Source: Putridiphycobacter sp045107045
GTDB lineage: Bacteria > Bacteroidota > Bacteroidia > Flavobacteriales_D > Crocinitomicaceae
Length of the DNA stretch: 64,000 nucleotides
Assembly (NCBI GenBank): GCA_045107045.1
Contig: JBGCFR010000027.1
Coordinates: 70,628 to 134,627, forward strand
Direction of reading: 5' to 3'
The notes below the pieces were generated by a model. It did no database searches, was not told the origin of the DNA, and saw nothing but the letters and a program-made list of their open reading frames with translations. Position numbers and translations under genes: made by a program. This document shows, piece after piece, positions 19,323 to 28,608 of this stretch (positions within the stretch are counted from its first letter, which is position 1; each line of letters opens with the position of its first letter).

Positions 19323-20967
19323 TCAGTTTTTTCGTAGTATTCCCAAATTCAACAAAATATATTCCTTTTGGCAGTGATTCTATATTGATAATTGTAGACC
19401 CAGAATTATTTACAATTAATTGATTGATTATTTGACCTGTAGCACTCCTAATGGATATTGTTCCGGCCCCTTTTGTCTCTATTGTAACTTGATTAGAAGC
19501 AGGGTTTGGATAAACTGAAAATTCATTTCTTAAATATTTAAGTGTTACGGATTCAGTTTTGGACAAAGAACTACTTCCATCAAAATCTATTTGTTTTAAA
19601 CGGTAATAGCTTATTTTATCTTTTAAATTTTCATCAATATAGCTGTAATCAATAGTGCTAAAAGAAGTTCCTGCACCTTTAACTCTAGCTAACTCAAACC
19701 ATGAATTAGCATCAATAGACTTTTCAATAACGAAATAATCATTATTGATTTCCGAAGCTGTAGTCCAATTTAATTGTGCATCTATATTATTAACCTCTTG
19801 AGCTGTAAAGTCAGTAAGTTCAACAGGAAGCGTCCAGCAGAGATTGCTTGCGCCAAATTCTGCAGATTTAGTATAAAATGTATTCGGCGCATTTTGATTT
19901 CTATATTCCGTCAATATCCAATCCGCACTTCTTTCCGCACTAATAACTCTTCCTTCGTCAATAATACCGTCAAAGTAAAATGCATTTTGCTCCTTACGTG
20001 CAATGTTTAAATTCTCAACTGGGTTTCCCATCGGTCCAGTGTGGTTACCAGTATTACCTTGTTGAACACCATCAATAAAACATCTTATTGTGCCAGCAGA
20101 CTGATCGTAAGTCAATGCCACGTAGTGCCATGCATTTATAGTTATGCCATTGTCAACAATATCTTTTTCTCCCGACCTTTGCAGTTCAATTCTAATCGCA
20201 TTACTTAAAAGAAATAAGCTATAACCTGGATCATCCCAGCCACCGCCTCTATTGATTACATGCCCACTTGCAGCCGTACTAAACATCCAAGCTGAAACTG
20301 TAATATCATTATTTATAGTTGTAGAGGCGTCCGAACCGCAATCAAAAAAATCATCCGTGCCATCAAAGTCAATACCGTTACCAATTCTTCCAGTAACAAG
20401 ATCTCCGGCAGTCATTGACCCATTAGCAATACCATCATTTGTATTGGCTGTATAATCTGTTAGCTGTGGTGAAGATCCAGCAGGTGATTGGTTCATATGC
20501 CAAACTGCTGCATAATCGCTATTCCAAACATCTGTGGTTGAAGGATCGTTAGATACTGAGCTATTGCCGTAGTACATGTGTATATTGGTGTTGCTGGAGG
20601 CCAGTAAAGTAGGAATTCTTACCCAGGCGATATATTCTCCTGTTGTAGCATTGTACTCTTCAATTTGGTGATCTAATAATGTATTACAATCTCCAAGAGT
20701 GAATACAATATCAAATCCATTACTGCTCTCTACATTACCGCCGTTCACTGTAGTTCTTAAATCCGTGTCAGTAAAGCTAACAAGCATCACAAAGTTGGTT
20801 AAATTGGTGGAGCCTGCAACTTGAGCTGAGTTAACGAGTAACTGCTTACCGAAAGAATATCCAGGAGGTTGGGCATATGTAAATTGTGTAGATCCAAGAA
20901 GTAAAATAGTTACTAAGGGAAATAAACAATATTGTCTAATAATTTTTAAGAATGTCATCATCATCAT
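19312..20967 (-). CDS. secreted DUF2341-LamG protein with T9SS sorting domain
   Basis: 551 residues. Four consecutive ATG codons make the exact start uncertain by up to 9 bp. Signal peptide ends TYAQ. A DUF2341-like domain (about 40-140, with WVRIPTL and IHMYYGN) is followed by a LamG/concanavalin-like jelly roll (about 165-350, with GIDFDGTDDFFDCG and AWHYVALTYD), the common pairing in marine Bacteroidota surface proteins that bind glycans. A further region with VELTDFTAQ leads to the T9SS type A sorting domain (VYPNPASNQVTIE). No catalytic domain is visible. Confidence 0.88.
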   Translation of the reverse strand: MMMMTFLKIIRQYCLFPLVTILLLGSTQFTYAQPPGYSFGKQLLVNSAQVAGSTNLTNFVMLVSFTDTDLRTTVNGGNVESSNGFDIVFTLGDCNTLLDHQIEEYNATTGEYIAWVRIPTLLASSNTNIHMYYGNSSVSNDPSTTDVWNSDYAAVWHMNQSPAGSSPQLTDYTANTNDGIANGSMTAGDLVTGRIGNGIDFDGTDDFFDCGSDASTTINNDITVSAWMFSTAASGHVINRGGGWDDPGYSLFLLSNAIRIELQRSGEKDIVDNGITINAWHYVALTYDQSAGTIRCFIDGVQQGNTGNHTGPMGNPVENLNIARKEQNAFYFDGIIDEGRVISAERSADWILTEYRNQNAPNTFYTKSAEFGASNLCWTLPVELTDFTAQEVNNIDAQLNWTTASEINNDYFVIEKSIDANSWFELARVKGAGTSFSTIDYSYIDENLKDKISYYRLKQIDFDGSSSLSKTESVTLKYLRNEFSVYPNPASNQVTIETKGAGTISIRSATGQIINQLIVNNSGSTIINIESLPKGIYFVEFGNTTKKLIKQ

Positions 20968-21010
20968 TATATACGATAACTATGCCAAAAAAGTTAGTGA
21001 TAAAACATAA

Positions 21011-21042
21011 AAAAAGCAAGTTCAATTAAAAACTTGCTTTTT
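21011..21042 (-). terminator. intrinsic terminator of the desaturase gene
   Basis: 12-bp perfect arms (21011-21022 and 21031-21042), 8-nt loop; minus-strand exit side is T-rich. It lies 18 bp after the desaturase stop codon. Confidence 0.85.
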
Positions 21043-21059
21043 GGTAAAAGGTTAAAATA

Positions 21060-22163
21060 TTAAGCTCTTCCTAATGACTTAATCATTTTAGTATGATAAA
21101 CCAACGCTTCCATAAAAGTTTTGTGAGAGTGATATGGCACATTGAACTCTTCAGCAGTTTTTTTCACAATAGAGGATATTTTTTTGTAATGTACATGGCA
21201 AATGTTTGGAAATAGATGGTGCTCAACTTGGTAGTTTAATCCGCCAACAAACCATGCTAATATTCTACTTTTTGGAGCAAAATTAGCGGTAGTTTCCATT
21301 TGATGGATCGCAAAACTGTTTTCAACACTATTGTCAACATCTGGTCTTATAAAATCTGTTTCAGGTACTACGTGTGCTGGCTGAAATATTATGGCCAATA
21401 CAAATCCCGCAATTAAATTCTTCATCAAAATAAATAATGGAATCCACCACCATGAAATAGGTAAAATTATAATAGGTAAAATTAACATTGTAGTATAATA
21501 AAACACTTTGCTGAAAATTAATTCAGCTAATAACTTACCAAAACTATCATTCTCAGTTTTGGTTAAGTCCATTTTTTTGTATCTAAATAATTGTTGAAAA
21601 TCTTTTGTAGTGACCCATGAGACTGTCATTAAACTATAGAAAAACCAAACGTAAAAGTGCTGGTACTTATGAATCGGTTTTAATTCTGCATTTGGGGAGA
21701 ATCTTAAAAACGGAGGAGGAGAAATGTCCTCATCATATCCATGAATATTTGTGTAAGAATGATGTAAAACATTGTGTTGAACTTTCCAAGTTGCAGCGAA
21801 TCCACCAATTAAATTTACAATTTTACCTATCCATTTATTTACATTTCCGTTTTTTGAATAAGCACCATGGTTGGCATCATGCATTACACCCATTCCAATT
21901 CCAGCCATTCCTAGACCCATTAATACATACATTAGAGCTATTAAACCAACAGATTCGAATCCGCCAAATAAAACAAATGATAAAGGGACAAAGTAAAGTG
22001 AAACCATAAAAATGGTTTTTATTACCATTGCTGAATTTGCATGTTTTGAAATATTATTGTCCTTAAAATAGCCTCTTACTCTTTTATTGAGAGTAGCACT
22101 AAATTCACGACCTATTTTCGGTGAAAATTTCACAGCTTTTAGTCCTTGCGAAGATTCATTCAT
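21060..22163 (-). CDS. membrane fatty acid desaturase (acyl-lipid / linoleoyl-CoA type)
   Basis: 367 residues with the three histidine boxes of front-end-like desaturases: H95-D-A-N-H99, H130-N-V-L-H-H135 and Q312-V-E-H-H316. The Q-x-x-HH third box is typical of delta-5/delta-6 type enzymes; the cytochrome b5 domain found in eukaryotic versions is absent. Hydrophobic pairs flank the boxes, so it is an integral membrane diiron enzyme that adds double bonds to acyl chains, probably to tune membrane fluidity. Position specificity cannot be read. Confidence 0.9.
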   Translation of the reverse strand: MNESSQGLKAVKFSPKIGREFSATLNKRVRGYFKDNNISKHANSAMVIKTIFMVSLYFVPLSFVLFGGFESVGLIALMYVLMGLGMAGIGMGVMHDANHGAYSKNGNVNKWIGKIVNLIGGFAATWKVQHNVLHHSYTNIHGYDEDISPPPFLRFSPNAELKPIHKYQHFYVWFFYSLMTVSWVTTKDFQQLFRYKKMDLTKTENDSFGKLLAELIFSKVFYYTTMLILPIIILPISWWWIPLFILMKNLIAGFVLAIIFQPAHVVPETDFIRPDVDNSVENSFAIHQMETTANFAPKSRILAWFVGGLNYQVEHHLFPNICHVHYKKISSIVKKTAEEFNVPYHSHKTFMEALVYHTKMIKSLGRA

Positions 22164-22485
22164 ATGGGATGATTAATTATTAGTTGAAGCAAATTTACGC
22201 TTTTTATCTAATAATTGGGTTCCGTTTTTTTTTCAAAACGATTGATTTTTTTTAATCTATTATTTTGCAAGTAATTAGCAGTGTATGAGTATTGTCATAT
22301 TTGTGAAATTTTATCGATACTCTACAGGATGAAAATAGATATTTAAGATTTAAATTATTGTTTTTTAGATCTTTATATGGTGTTTGTTTGTTAGTTCATG
22401 AAATTTGTTAAAAATCATTTTTTATTAACAATTCTAAATTTAAAAATATGCCTATGTTTGAAGATACCGTAAAATAACAATTAAT
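22164..22485. other. divergent intergenic region with promoters for the desaturase and symporter genes
   Basis: 322 bp of AT-rich sequence with no coding frame. It holds a minus-strand -7 box TAAATTTG (22197-22190) before the desaturase and a plus-strand TATGTTTG (22453-22460) before the symporter. Neither has a well-placed TTG at -33. I see no strong hairpin or repeat in between. Confidence 0.55.
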
Positions 22486-24000
22486 ATGAGTACAACTTTA
22501 ATTTTGTTTATTCTTGTTGCTTATTTTTTAGTATTGGTTTTAATATCTTTTATTACTGGAAAAAAAACCGACAATGATACCTTTTTTAAAGGGAATAGAA
22601 ATAGTAGATGGTACATAGTAGCTTTTGGGATGATAGGTGCTTCATTGTCTGGTGTTACATTTATTTCAATTCCAGGAACTGTCGCTACAAGTGGATATAC
22701 CTATTTGCAAATGTGCTTAGGTTATATTGTAGGTTATATTATTATTGCTTTCATTTTACTTCCCCTATACTATAGACTAAACCTAACTTCAATTTATGAG
22801 TTTTTGAGAGACCGCTTTGGTGTGTATACTTATAAAATGGGAGCTGCCTTTTTTGTTTTATCACGCATTATTGGAGCTGCACTAAGGATGTATCTTGTCG
22901 CAAATGTATTGCAAGAGTTTGTTTTTACAAATATGGGTGTGCCTTTTGAAATGACCGTAGCAATAAGTATTCTATTAATCTGGGTCTATACATTTAGGGG
23001 CGGAATAAAAACAATTATTTGGACAGATACATTACAAACTTTATTCATGTTAGTAGCAGTTGGATTAAGTGTATATTTAATTGCAAGTGATTTAGGAATT
23101 GGAATTACTAATATCTATCAAGAAATTTTAGCTAGTGATCTTAGTGAAACAATTAAGTCAGGTCAAATGGGTGAGATGTGGCAAACATCAAATTCTAATG
23201 CAAAAAACTTTTGGTGGAAAGGCTTACTTGGAGGAATATTTATTACTCTTGGTATGACTGGGGTTGATCAAGATATGATGCAGAAAAATCTTACTGTTGA
23301 TTCTTTAAAGGGAGCAAAGAAGAACATGATTTCCTTAGGTGTCATATTATTTTTTGTTAATATTATTTTCCTTACTCTCGGTGGGTTGTTATTTTTATTT
23401 ATAGATGCAAACCCGGATGTCATGACAAAATGGATGGCTCATAGTGCTGAGGCAGATACTGATCTTCTATTTGCTTCAATTGCACTCGAAGGCGGATTAC
23501 CACTTGTCTTAGGAATCTTCTTTCTTTTAGGTTTAATCGCAGCTGCGTATTCGAGTGCTGATTCAGCTCTGACTTCATTAACGACCTCAGTTAGTATTGA
23601 TTTCTTCAACATAAAAGAAAAAGATCAGTTAAAGCAGATACAAATTAGAAAATGGGTTCATATTGGCATGTCGTTAGCCCTGCTTTTAACTATCATAGTC
23701 TTTAAGTGGATAAAGAGTGATAGTGTAGTTATGGAATTATTTGGTGCAGCTAATTTTACTTATGGCCCTCTTTTGGGGCTGTTTATGTTTGGTGTTTTAT
23801 GTAAGCGCAGAGTAACAGATTTGTATTCATCACTAATAACTATTGGTGTTGCTGTTATTGTATTCGTTTTTATAAAGTTTTATAGTGTGGCTGTTTTTGG
23901 TGACTATGTATTTGGGTCTGAACTGCTAGGAATAAATGCCATGCTTGTATTCTTCATTTTGTATTTAGTATCATCAAAAAAAGGAATAATCAATGGATAG
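22486..24000 (+). CDS. sodium:solute symporter (SSS family)
   Basis: 504-residue integral membrane protein with about 13 hydrophobic segments. SSS signatures include the discontinuous-helix region ASLSGVTFISIPG (about residues 44-56), YEFLRDRFG and the AAYSSADSALTSLTTS stretch in the helix that carries sodium ligands. It should import an organic solute with sodium. Bacteroidota have many paralogues of this family and neighbours give no clue to the substrate. Confidence 0.9.
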   Translation: MSTTLILFILVAYFLVLVLISFITGKKTDNDTFFKGNRNSRWYIVAFGMIGASLSGVTFISIPGTVATSGYTYLQMCLGYIVGYIIIAFILLPLYYRLNLTSIYEFLRDRFGVYTYKMGAAFFVLSRIIGAALRMYLVANVLQEFVFTNMGVPFEMTVAISILLIWVYTFRGGIKTIIWTDTLQTLFMLVAVGLSVYLIASDLGIGITNIYQEILASDLSETIKSGQMGEMWQTSNSNAKNFWWKGLLGGIFITLGMTGVDQDMMQKNLTVDSLKGAKKNMISLGVILFFVNIIFLTLGGLLFLFIDANPDVMTKWMAHSAEADTDLLFASIALEGGLPLVLGIFFLLGLIAAAYSSADSALTSLTTSVSIDFFNIKEKDQLKQIQIRKWVHIGMSLALLLTIIVFKWIKSDSVVMELFGAANFTYGPLLGLFMFGVLCKRRVTDLYSSLITIGVAVIVFVFIKFYSVAVFGDYVFGSELLGINAMLVFFILYLVSSKKGIING

Positions 24001-24048
24001 GCTTGCAATAGACTGACAAATGTGCAGTTAAAAAAAGTGGTATTCTAT

Positions 24049-24078
24049 TTGTAATAACAGAAATAGAAATTAAGTTTG
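24049..24078 (+). promoter_or_regulatory. promoter of trxA
   Basis: A TTG at 24049-24051 and TAAGTTTG at 24071-24078 are separated by 19 bp, an excellent match to the Bacteroidota -33/-7 pair. The predicted leader is about 30 nt. Confidence 0.75.
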
Positions 24079-24114
24079 CATAAGCAAATAATACAATAAC
24101 AAAACAAAAATATT

Positions 24115-24432
24115 ATGGCATTAGAATTTACAGCTGATAACTTTGAAGAATTAGCAAAAAAATCAGATAAACCAGTAATGGTTGACTTTTGGGCAGCTTG
24201 GTGTGGACCTTGTAGAATGGTTGGACCAATTGTTGAAGAAATATCAAACGAGTATGAAGGCAAAGCAGTTATCGGTAAGGTAGATGTTGACGCTCACGGT
24301 TCTATATCAATGGAATATGGAGTAAGAAATATTCCGACAATTATCTTTATGAAAAATGGAGAAGTTGTAGATAAGTCAGTTGGTGCGGTTCCAAAAGCTC
24401 AATTAATTGAAAAATTAGAAGCATTAATGTAA
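24115..24432 (+). CDS. trxA: thioredoxin
   Basis: 105 residues, the normal length for thioredoxin. Active site W29-C-G-P-C33 in a VDFWAAWCGPCRM context; the cis-proline loop is in VRNIPTIIFMKNG. It is a cytoplasmic disulfide reductase whose partner reductase is trxB at 42144-43094 in this window. It is monocistronic, between its own promoter and a perfect palindromic terminator. Confidence 0.97.
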   Translation: MALEFTADNFEELAKKSDKPVMVDFWAAWCGPCRMVGPIVEEISNEYEGKAVIGKVDVDAHGSISMEYGVRNIPTIIFMKNGEVVDKSVGAVPKAQLIEKLEALM

Positions 24433-24459
24433 TTACTTCTCATTATTTACAGTATTTTT

Positions 24460-24489
24460 AAAAACACCCATCCTAGGATGGGTGTTTTT
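24460..24489 (+). terminator. intrinsic terminator of trxA (perfect 30-bp palindrome)
   Basis: Arms of 15 bp with no spacer: A5-CACCCATCCT and its exact complement ending in T5. The loop forms from the central bases. It also rules out the upstream GTG (24482) as start of the next gene. Confidence 0.93.
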
Positions 24490-24508
24490 GTATAAATTAA
24501 AATTTATA

Positions 24509-25081
24509 ATGTCGAAACAATTTTGGGAAAGTAGGTGGGAGTCGGGCCAAATAGGATGGGACCTAGGAATAGTGTCACCTCCGCTAAAAGCATATATTAG
24601 TCAACTTGAAAACAAAAAGATTAAAATACTTATTCCCGGCTGCGGTAATGCATATGAAGCAGAGTACATGCTTGAACAGGGATTTGAGAATGTTTATATC
24701 ATTGAATTAGCAAAAAAAGCCATAGATTTATTTAAGATTAGATGTCCATTATTTCCTGAAGATCAAATAATTAATGGTGATTTTTTTGAGCTAGAATCTT
24801 CTTTTGATTTAGTAATAGAACAAACTTTTTTCTGTGCAATTATTCCTGATTTAAGAGATCAATATGTTAAAAAGGTTAATAGTTTGTTGAACCCAAATGG
24901 AAAATTAGTAGGAGTATTGTTTAACCGATATTTTGCAGATGGTCCTCCATTTGGTGGTGATATAGCGGAATATAAAACAAGGTTTAAAAGTCATTTCGAA
25001 ATTTTAACCATGGCAAATTGTCATAATTCTATTTCTCCTCGTCAGGGAAGCGAAGTTTTTATTAATTTGCAAAAGAAATGA
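24509..25081 (+). CDS. SAM-dependent methyltransferase, thiopurine methyltransferase (TPMT)-like
   Basis: 190 residues from the ATG at 24509. It begins with the TPMT hallmark FWESRWESGQIGWDLG, then the SAM-binding motif ILIPGCGNAYEAEYL-like segment, and EQTFFCAI further on. Family members methylate thiols or other chalcogens, and in marine bacteria sometimes halides or selenium compounds; the true substrate is unknown. Its stop overlaps the next gene (lipoprotein) in an ATGA junction, so it opens a possible operon that continues to the oxidoreductase genes. Confidence 0.85.
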   Translation: MSKQFWESRWESGQIGWDLGIVSPPLKAYISQLENKKIKILIPGCGNAYEAEYMLEQGFENVYIIELAKKAIDLFKIRCPLFPEDQIINGDFFELESSFDLVIEQTFFCAIIPDLRDQYVKKVNSLLNPNGKLVGVLFNRYFADGPPFGGDIAEYKTRFKSHFEILTMANCHNSISPRQGSEVFINLQKK

Positions 25082-25611
25082 AAACAAGATTCTTATTTTT
25101 GAGCTTAGTATTTTTCATAACCACCAGTTGTTCTCCTAATCAAAATTTAGATGAGTCGTCAACCACTGAGGGTTATGCTGAACTGTTTGACAATAAGTAT
25201 AACGCAGTAAATTTAAATAATCAAATATCAAGCATTCAAAAAGCAGCATTGGTATTAGTTGATTCGGTATTTAAGACTAGTAACAAACTGATTTCGAAAA
25301 ATGTTGATGAAGCAATATTTGAATTAGATATTAGCATTAACCGATTAAAAGAACTAAGTGAGACGGATTCCATATCAAAATATTTTTCATCTGCAGTAAT
25401 TAATTTGTTACAATTTTATAAATTCGAGTTTGAGAACGATTTTAGAAAATTAATACCTATTTTGGAAAAGAATGAATTATCGGTTACAAATAGGACTTTA
25501 CTCCATAGTTACGATAAAAAATTCGTTGATAAGGAAGAGGATTTATTCAATGAAATAATAGTGAGACAAGATAGTTTTGCGAAATATTTTGATATTGAAT
25601 TGAAGGAATGA
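25078..25611 (+). CDS. lipoprotein of unknown function
   Basis: 177 residues with a signal peptide and lipobox (FFITTSC, Cys at about 18). The mature part is mostly charged and predicted helical, with no motif I recognise; an LDESSTTEGYAEL stretch follows the Cys. The ATG overlaps the methyltransferase stop by 4 nt, and the FAD oxidoreductase begins 36 bp downstream, so these are probably co-transcribed. It may be a peripheral envelope partner for the module, but that rests only on position. Confidence 0.75.
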   Translation: MKTRFLFLSLVFFITTSCSPNQNLDESSTTEGYAELFDNKYNAVNLNNQISSIQKAALVLVDSVFKTSNKLISKNVDEAIFELDISINRLKELSETDSISKYFSSAVINLLQFYKFEFENDFRKLIPILEKNELSVTNRTLLHSYDKKFVDKEEDLFNEIIVRQDSFAKYFDIELKE

Positions 25612-25647
25612 TGTAAGGAAAATTAAATACTAAAGACCAACAAGGCT

Positions 25648-26991
25648 ATGATGCATATTGTAATAATAGGAAATGGAATTGCAGGCGTTACGGCCGCCCG
25701 CCATATTAGAAAATTGAGTGATCACCAAATTACAATAGTTTCTTCGGAAACCAAATATTTTTTCTCAAGGACAGCATTAATGTATGTTTACATGGGTCAT
25801 ATGAAATTCGAACATACAGAACCATATGAACCTTGGTTTTGGAAGAAGAATAGAATTGATTTAGTGCAAGACCTAGTTACAAAATTAGAGCATAAGTCAA
25901 AAACTTTAGTTCTAAAATCCGGTGACTCTATTAACTACGATAAATTAATTATTGCGACCGGAAGTAAACCAAATAAATTTGGTTGGCCAGGGCAGGATTT
26001 GGAAGGTGTTTTAGGAATGTATCATAAACAGGATTTAGATAATCTTGAAAAATGGGCGCCCAACAACAAAGTTTGTAAAAGAGCAGTTGTGGTTGGTGGC
26101 GGATTAATTGGAATTGAATTAGTAGAAATGCTGATGTCCAGAAATATCCCAGTTACTTTTTTGGTTAGGGAGAAAAGCTTTTGGAATGGTGTTCTGCCTG
26201 CGGAAGAATCTAAACTAATTAGTGAACATATAAAGTCCCACCATGTGGATTTAAGAGTCTCTACTAATTTAGAAGAGATAATTAGTGATGAAAAAGGACA
26301 TGTAAAAGGTATTAAAATTACTGAAACAGGTGAGGTTATAGACTGTCAGATAGTTGGATTAACTGCAGGAGTTTCGCCGAATATAGATTTTCTGAAAGAT
26401 TCAGGACTTCAACTTGGTCGCGGCGTTAAAGTCAATCAATTTCTTGAAACTAATATTACGGATGTATATGCTATTGGAGATTGTGCTGAACAACATGAAC
26501 CAATTGGAGAAAGAAGGGCAATTGAGGCAGTTTGGTATACTGGAAGAATGATGGGTGAAACCATAGCGCAAACTATCTGTAATAATAAAATGAAATACCA
26601 ACCAGGTAATTGGTTCAATTCCGCTAAGTTTATGGATATAGAGTACCAAACTTATGGTTGGGTATGGGCTAAACCTAAAGAAAACGAAGCTAGGTTTTAT
26701 TGGCAACATCCAGCAAAAGAGGTGGCGATACATATTAGTTTCGATAAAACATCAAATGAATTCATTGGGATCAATACGTTTGGCATACGTATGCGACATG
26801 AATTTTTTGATAGAGCTTTAAATAATAAAGATTCAGTTCAAGAAGTATTGACACATTTAGCGGACGCTAATTTTGACCCTGAATTTTATAAAACACACGA
26901 AAAAGATATCATAAATCAATTCAATTCTGACCATAGTGACAATATTCAACTAAAAAAGAAAAGCTGGAAACGAATTTTTCAAACCCATTAA
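25648..26991 (+). CDS. FAD-dependent NAD(P)H oxidoreductase (pyridine nucleotide-disulfide family)
   Basis: 447 residues; two adjacent ATGs (25648, 25651) are possible starts. FAD-binding motif G-N-G-I-A-G at the N-terminus, ATGSKPNKFGWPG, the NAD(P)H-binding second Rossmann VVVGGGLIGIE and the flavin-contact YAIGDCAE. No redox-active C-x4-C is seen at the usual disulfide reductase position, so it resembles nitrite-reductase or ferredoxin-reductase type flavoproteins, passing electrons to a partner protein. That partner is likely the membrane Fe-S protein 9 bp downstream. Confidence 0.88.
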   Translation: MMHIVIIGNGIAGVTAARHIRKLSDHQITIVSSETKYFFSRTALMYVYMGHMKFEHTEPYEPWFWKKNRIDLVQDLVTKLEHKSKTLVLKSGDSINYDKLIIATGSKPNKFGWPGQDLEGVLGMYHKQDLDNLEKWAPNNKVCKRAVVVGGGLIGIELVEMLMSRNIPVTFLVREKSFWNGVLPAEESKLISEHIKSHHVDLRVSTNLEEIISDEKGHVKGIKITETGEVIDCQIVGLTAGVSPNIDFLKDSGLQLGRGVKVNQFLETNITDVYAIGDCAEQHEPIGERRAIEAVWYTGRMMGETIAQTICNNKMKYQPGNWFNSAKFMDIEYQTYGWVWAKPKENEARFYWQHPAKEVAIHISFDKTSNEFIGINTFGIRMRHEFFDRALNNKDSVQEVLTHLADANFDPEFYKTHEKDIINQFNSDHSDNIQLKKKSWKRIFQTH

Positions 26992-27000
26992 AAAAACATT

Positions 27001-28593
27001 ATGAATCTTTTAAAATATATCGGAATGGGTATTTTCCTTTTGGGATTAGCCATTTTTACATCAATACCTTTTTCTGGAAATGTTCAACTTACTTCAGATG
27101 AACTAAAGACTACTTTATCTGAACAAGAGTTTGCAAATTTGAATGAACCCCTAACTGAAAACTTAGTCGGTCAAACGTTTAATTCTACATTTACTTTTTC
27201 AAGAGAATTTATTGGTCAGTTTAATGAAATCAATGAAGACTTAAAAAAACAAGAAGCCTGGGATAAAGTGATGTGGACCGAACCAGAAGAAATTGCTTTA
27301 AAATTATCTCAAAATGCCAGTAAAAGTACGGCTGTAAATAATAAAACACTCTTTTTTTTCTTCACCTTTGGATTGGGAATAATAGGAGCATTATTATACA
27401 TTTTTGCCACAGTTAGTATGCAAGGAAAACCAGGCATAAAAAATGATGGTATTTATCATGATAGTGCAACGAATAGAGGATGGATAGGTATTCTCACGGG
27501 TGTCTGGCTAGTCACATTTTATGTTATTCTTTATTTTCATCCCTATGCATTTGCAGATGCTATAAGTATTACGGACCCTGTAAAACAAATTTTTATAAAG
27601 GATGCTAAAGCATCTAAATGGTTTCTCTATGGTTTGCTCTACACAATTTCAATGATCGTTATGGGCTTAAGAATGATATTCAAATACAGGCACAATAATT
27701 ACCAAATTGTTAGAACAATTGTTGTAGTGTTATTTCAAATAATTTTTGCTTTTTTACTCGTGGAAATTCTTCCAATGTTCGGTTTACCGGGTAAAGATTT
27801 AAAGAATGCCTGGCCACTTGACTATTACTTCCTATTTGATTGGAATGTTTCTAAATTAATTGATGCGGGTCATTTCGGAAAGTTTATGTTTGTATGGGGG
27901 ATTGTTTTGTCCGTAATAATTGTACCAACGTTAGTTTATTTTTATGGTAAACGTTGGTATTGTTCATGGGTATGTGGTTGTGGTGGTTTAGCTGAAACTT
28001 TAGGGGATCCATACCGTCAATTATCGAATAAAAAATTATGGTCATGGAAAATGGAACGCTGGATGATACATGCAGTCTTAGTTTTTGCTGTAGTAATGAC
28101 TTTATTTACAGGATATCATACATATAATGTATTTGTAAATCCTGATATGGACCATAAAGAAATTTTATTTGGTATATCTGCATTTGATGTTAGACAATGG
28201 TACGGATTTTTAATAGGTTCAATGTTTGCGGGTGTTATTGGAACAGGCTTTTACCCAATTTTCGGAAACAGGACATGGTGTCGTTTTGGTTGCCCTCTAG
28301 CTGCATATATGGGTATTGTGCAACGTTTTAAATCTCGTTTTAGAATTACTACAAATGGCGGCCAATGTATTTCATGCGGAAATTGTTCAACTTATTGTGA
28401 ACAAGGAATTGACGTTAGAGCATATGCTCAGAAGGGACAAAATATTGTCCGTGCATCCTGTGTAGGCTGTGGTGTTTGTTCGGCTGTTTGCCCAAGAGGT
28501 GTTTTAAAACTGGAAAACGGTCCGGAAGAGGGAAGGATTAAGTCTGATAATCCAATTGTATTTGGCAATGATGGATTTAAATTACAAGATTAA
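27001..28593 (+). CDS. membrane iron-sulfur protein (NapH/NosR/CcoG-like)
   Basis: 530 residues. An N-terminal membrane helix (about 5-22), a periplasmic-sized segment of about 90 residues and then at least five hydrophobic segments. Two Cys motifs of the NapH/NosR type occur: CSWVCGCGG and CRFGCPLAA. The C-terminal ferredoxin domain has two full [4Fe-4S] motifs, CISCGNCSTYC and CVGCGVCSAVC. Such proteins move electrons between the membrane quinone pool or a flavoprotein and an envelope acceptor. It is paired with the FAD oxidoreductase upstream; the terminal acceptor is not encoded here. Confidence 0.87.
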   Translation: MNLLKYIGMGIFLLGLAIFTSIPFSGNVQLTSDELKTTLSEQEFANLNEPLTENLVGQTFNSTFTFSREFIGQFNEINEDLKKQEAWDKVMWTEPEEIALKLSQNASKSTAVNNKTLFFFFTFGLGIIGALLYIFATVSMQGKPGIKNDGIYHDSATNRGWIGILTGVWLVTFYVILYFHPYAFADAISITDPVKQIFIKDAKASKWFLYGLLYTISMIVMGLRMIFKYRHNNYQIVRTIVVVLFQIIFAFLLVEILPMFGLPGKDLKNAWPLDYYFLFDWNVSKLIDAGHFGKFMFVWGIVLSVIIVPTLVYFYGKRWYCSWVCGCGGLAETLGDPYRQLSNKKLWSWKMERWMIHAVLVFAVVMTLFTGYHTYNVFVNPDMDHKEILFGISAFDVRQWYGFLIGSMFAGVIGTGFYPIFGNRTWCRFGCPLAAYMGIVQRFKSRFRITTNGGQCISCGNCSTYCEQGIDVRAYAQKGQNIVRASCVGCGVCSAVCPRGVLKLENGPEEGRIKSDNPIVFGNDGFKLQD

Positions 28594-28608
28594 TTTTTCT
28601 AGCTTATA

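Noticed and set aside
24482..24508. Possible N-terminal extension of the TPMT-like methyltransferase from a GTG
   Set aside because: The GTG lies inside the 30-bp terminator palindrome of trxA; the ATG at 24509 directly precedes the conserved FWESRW start.
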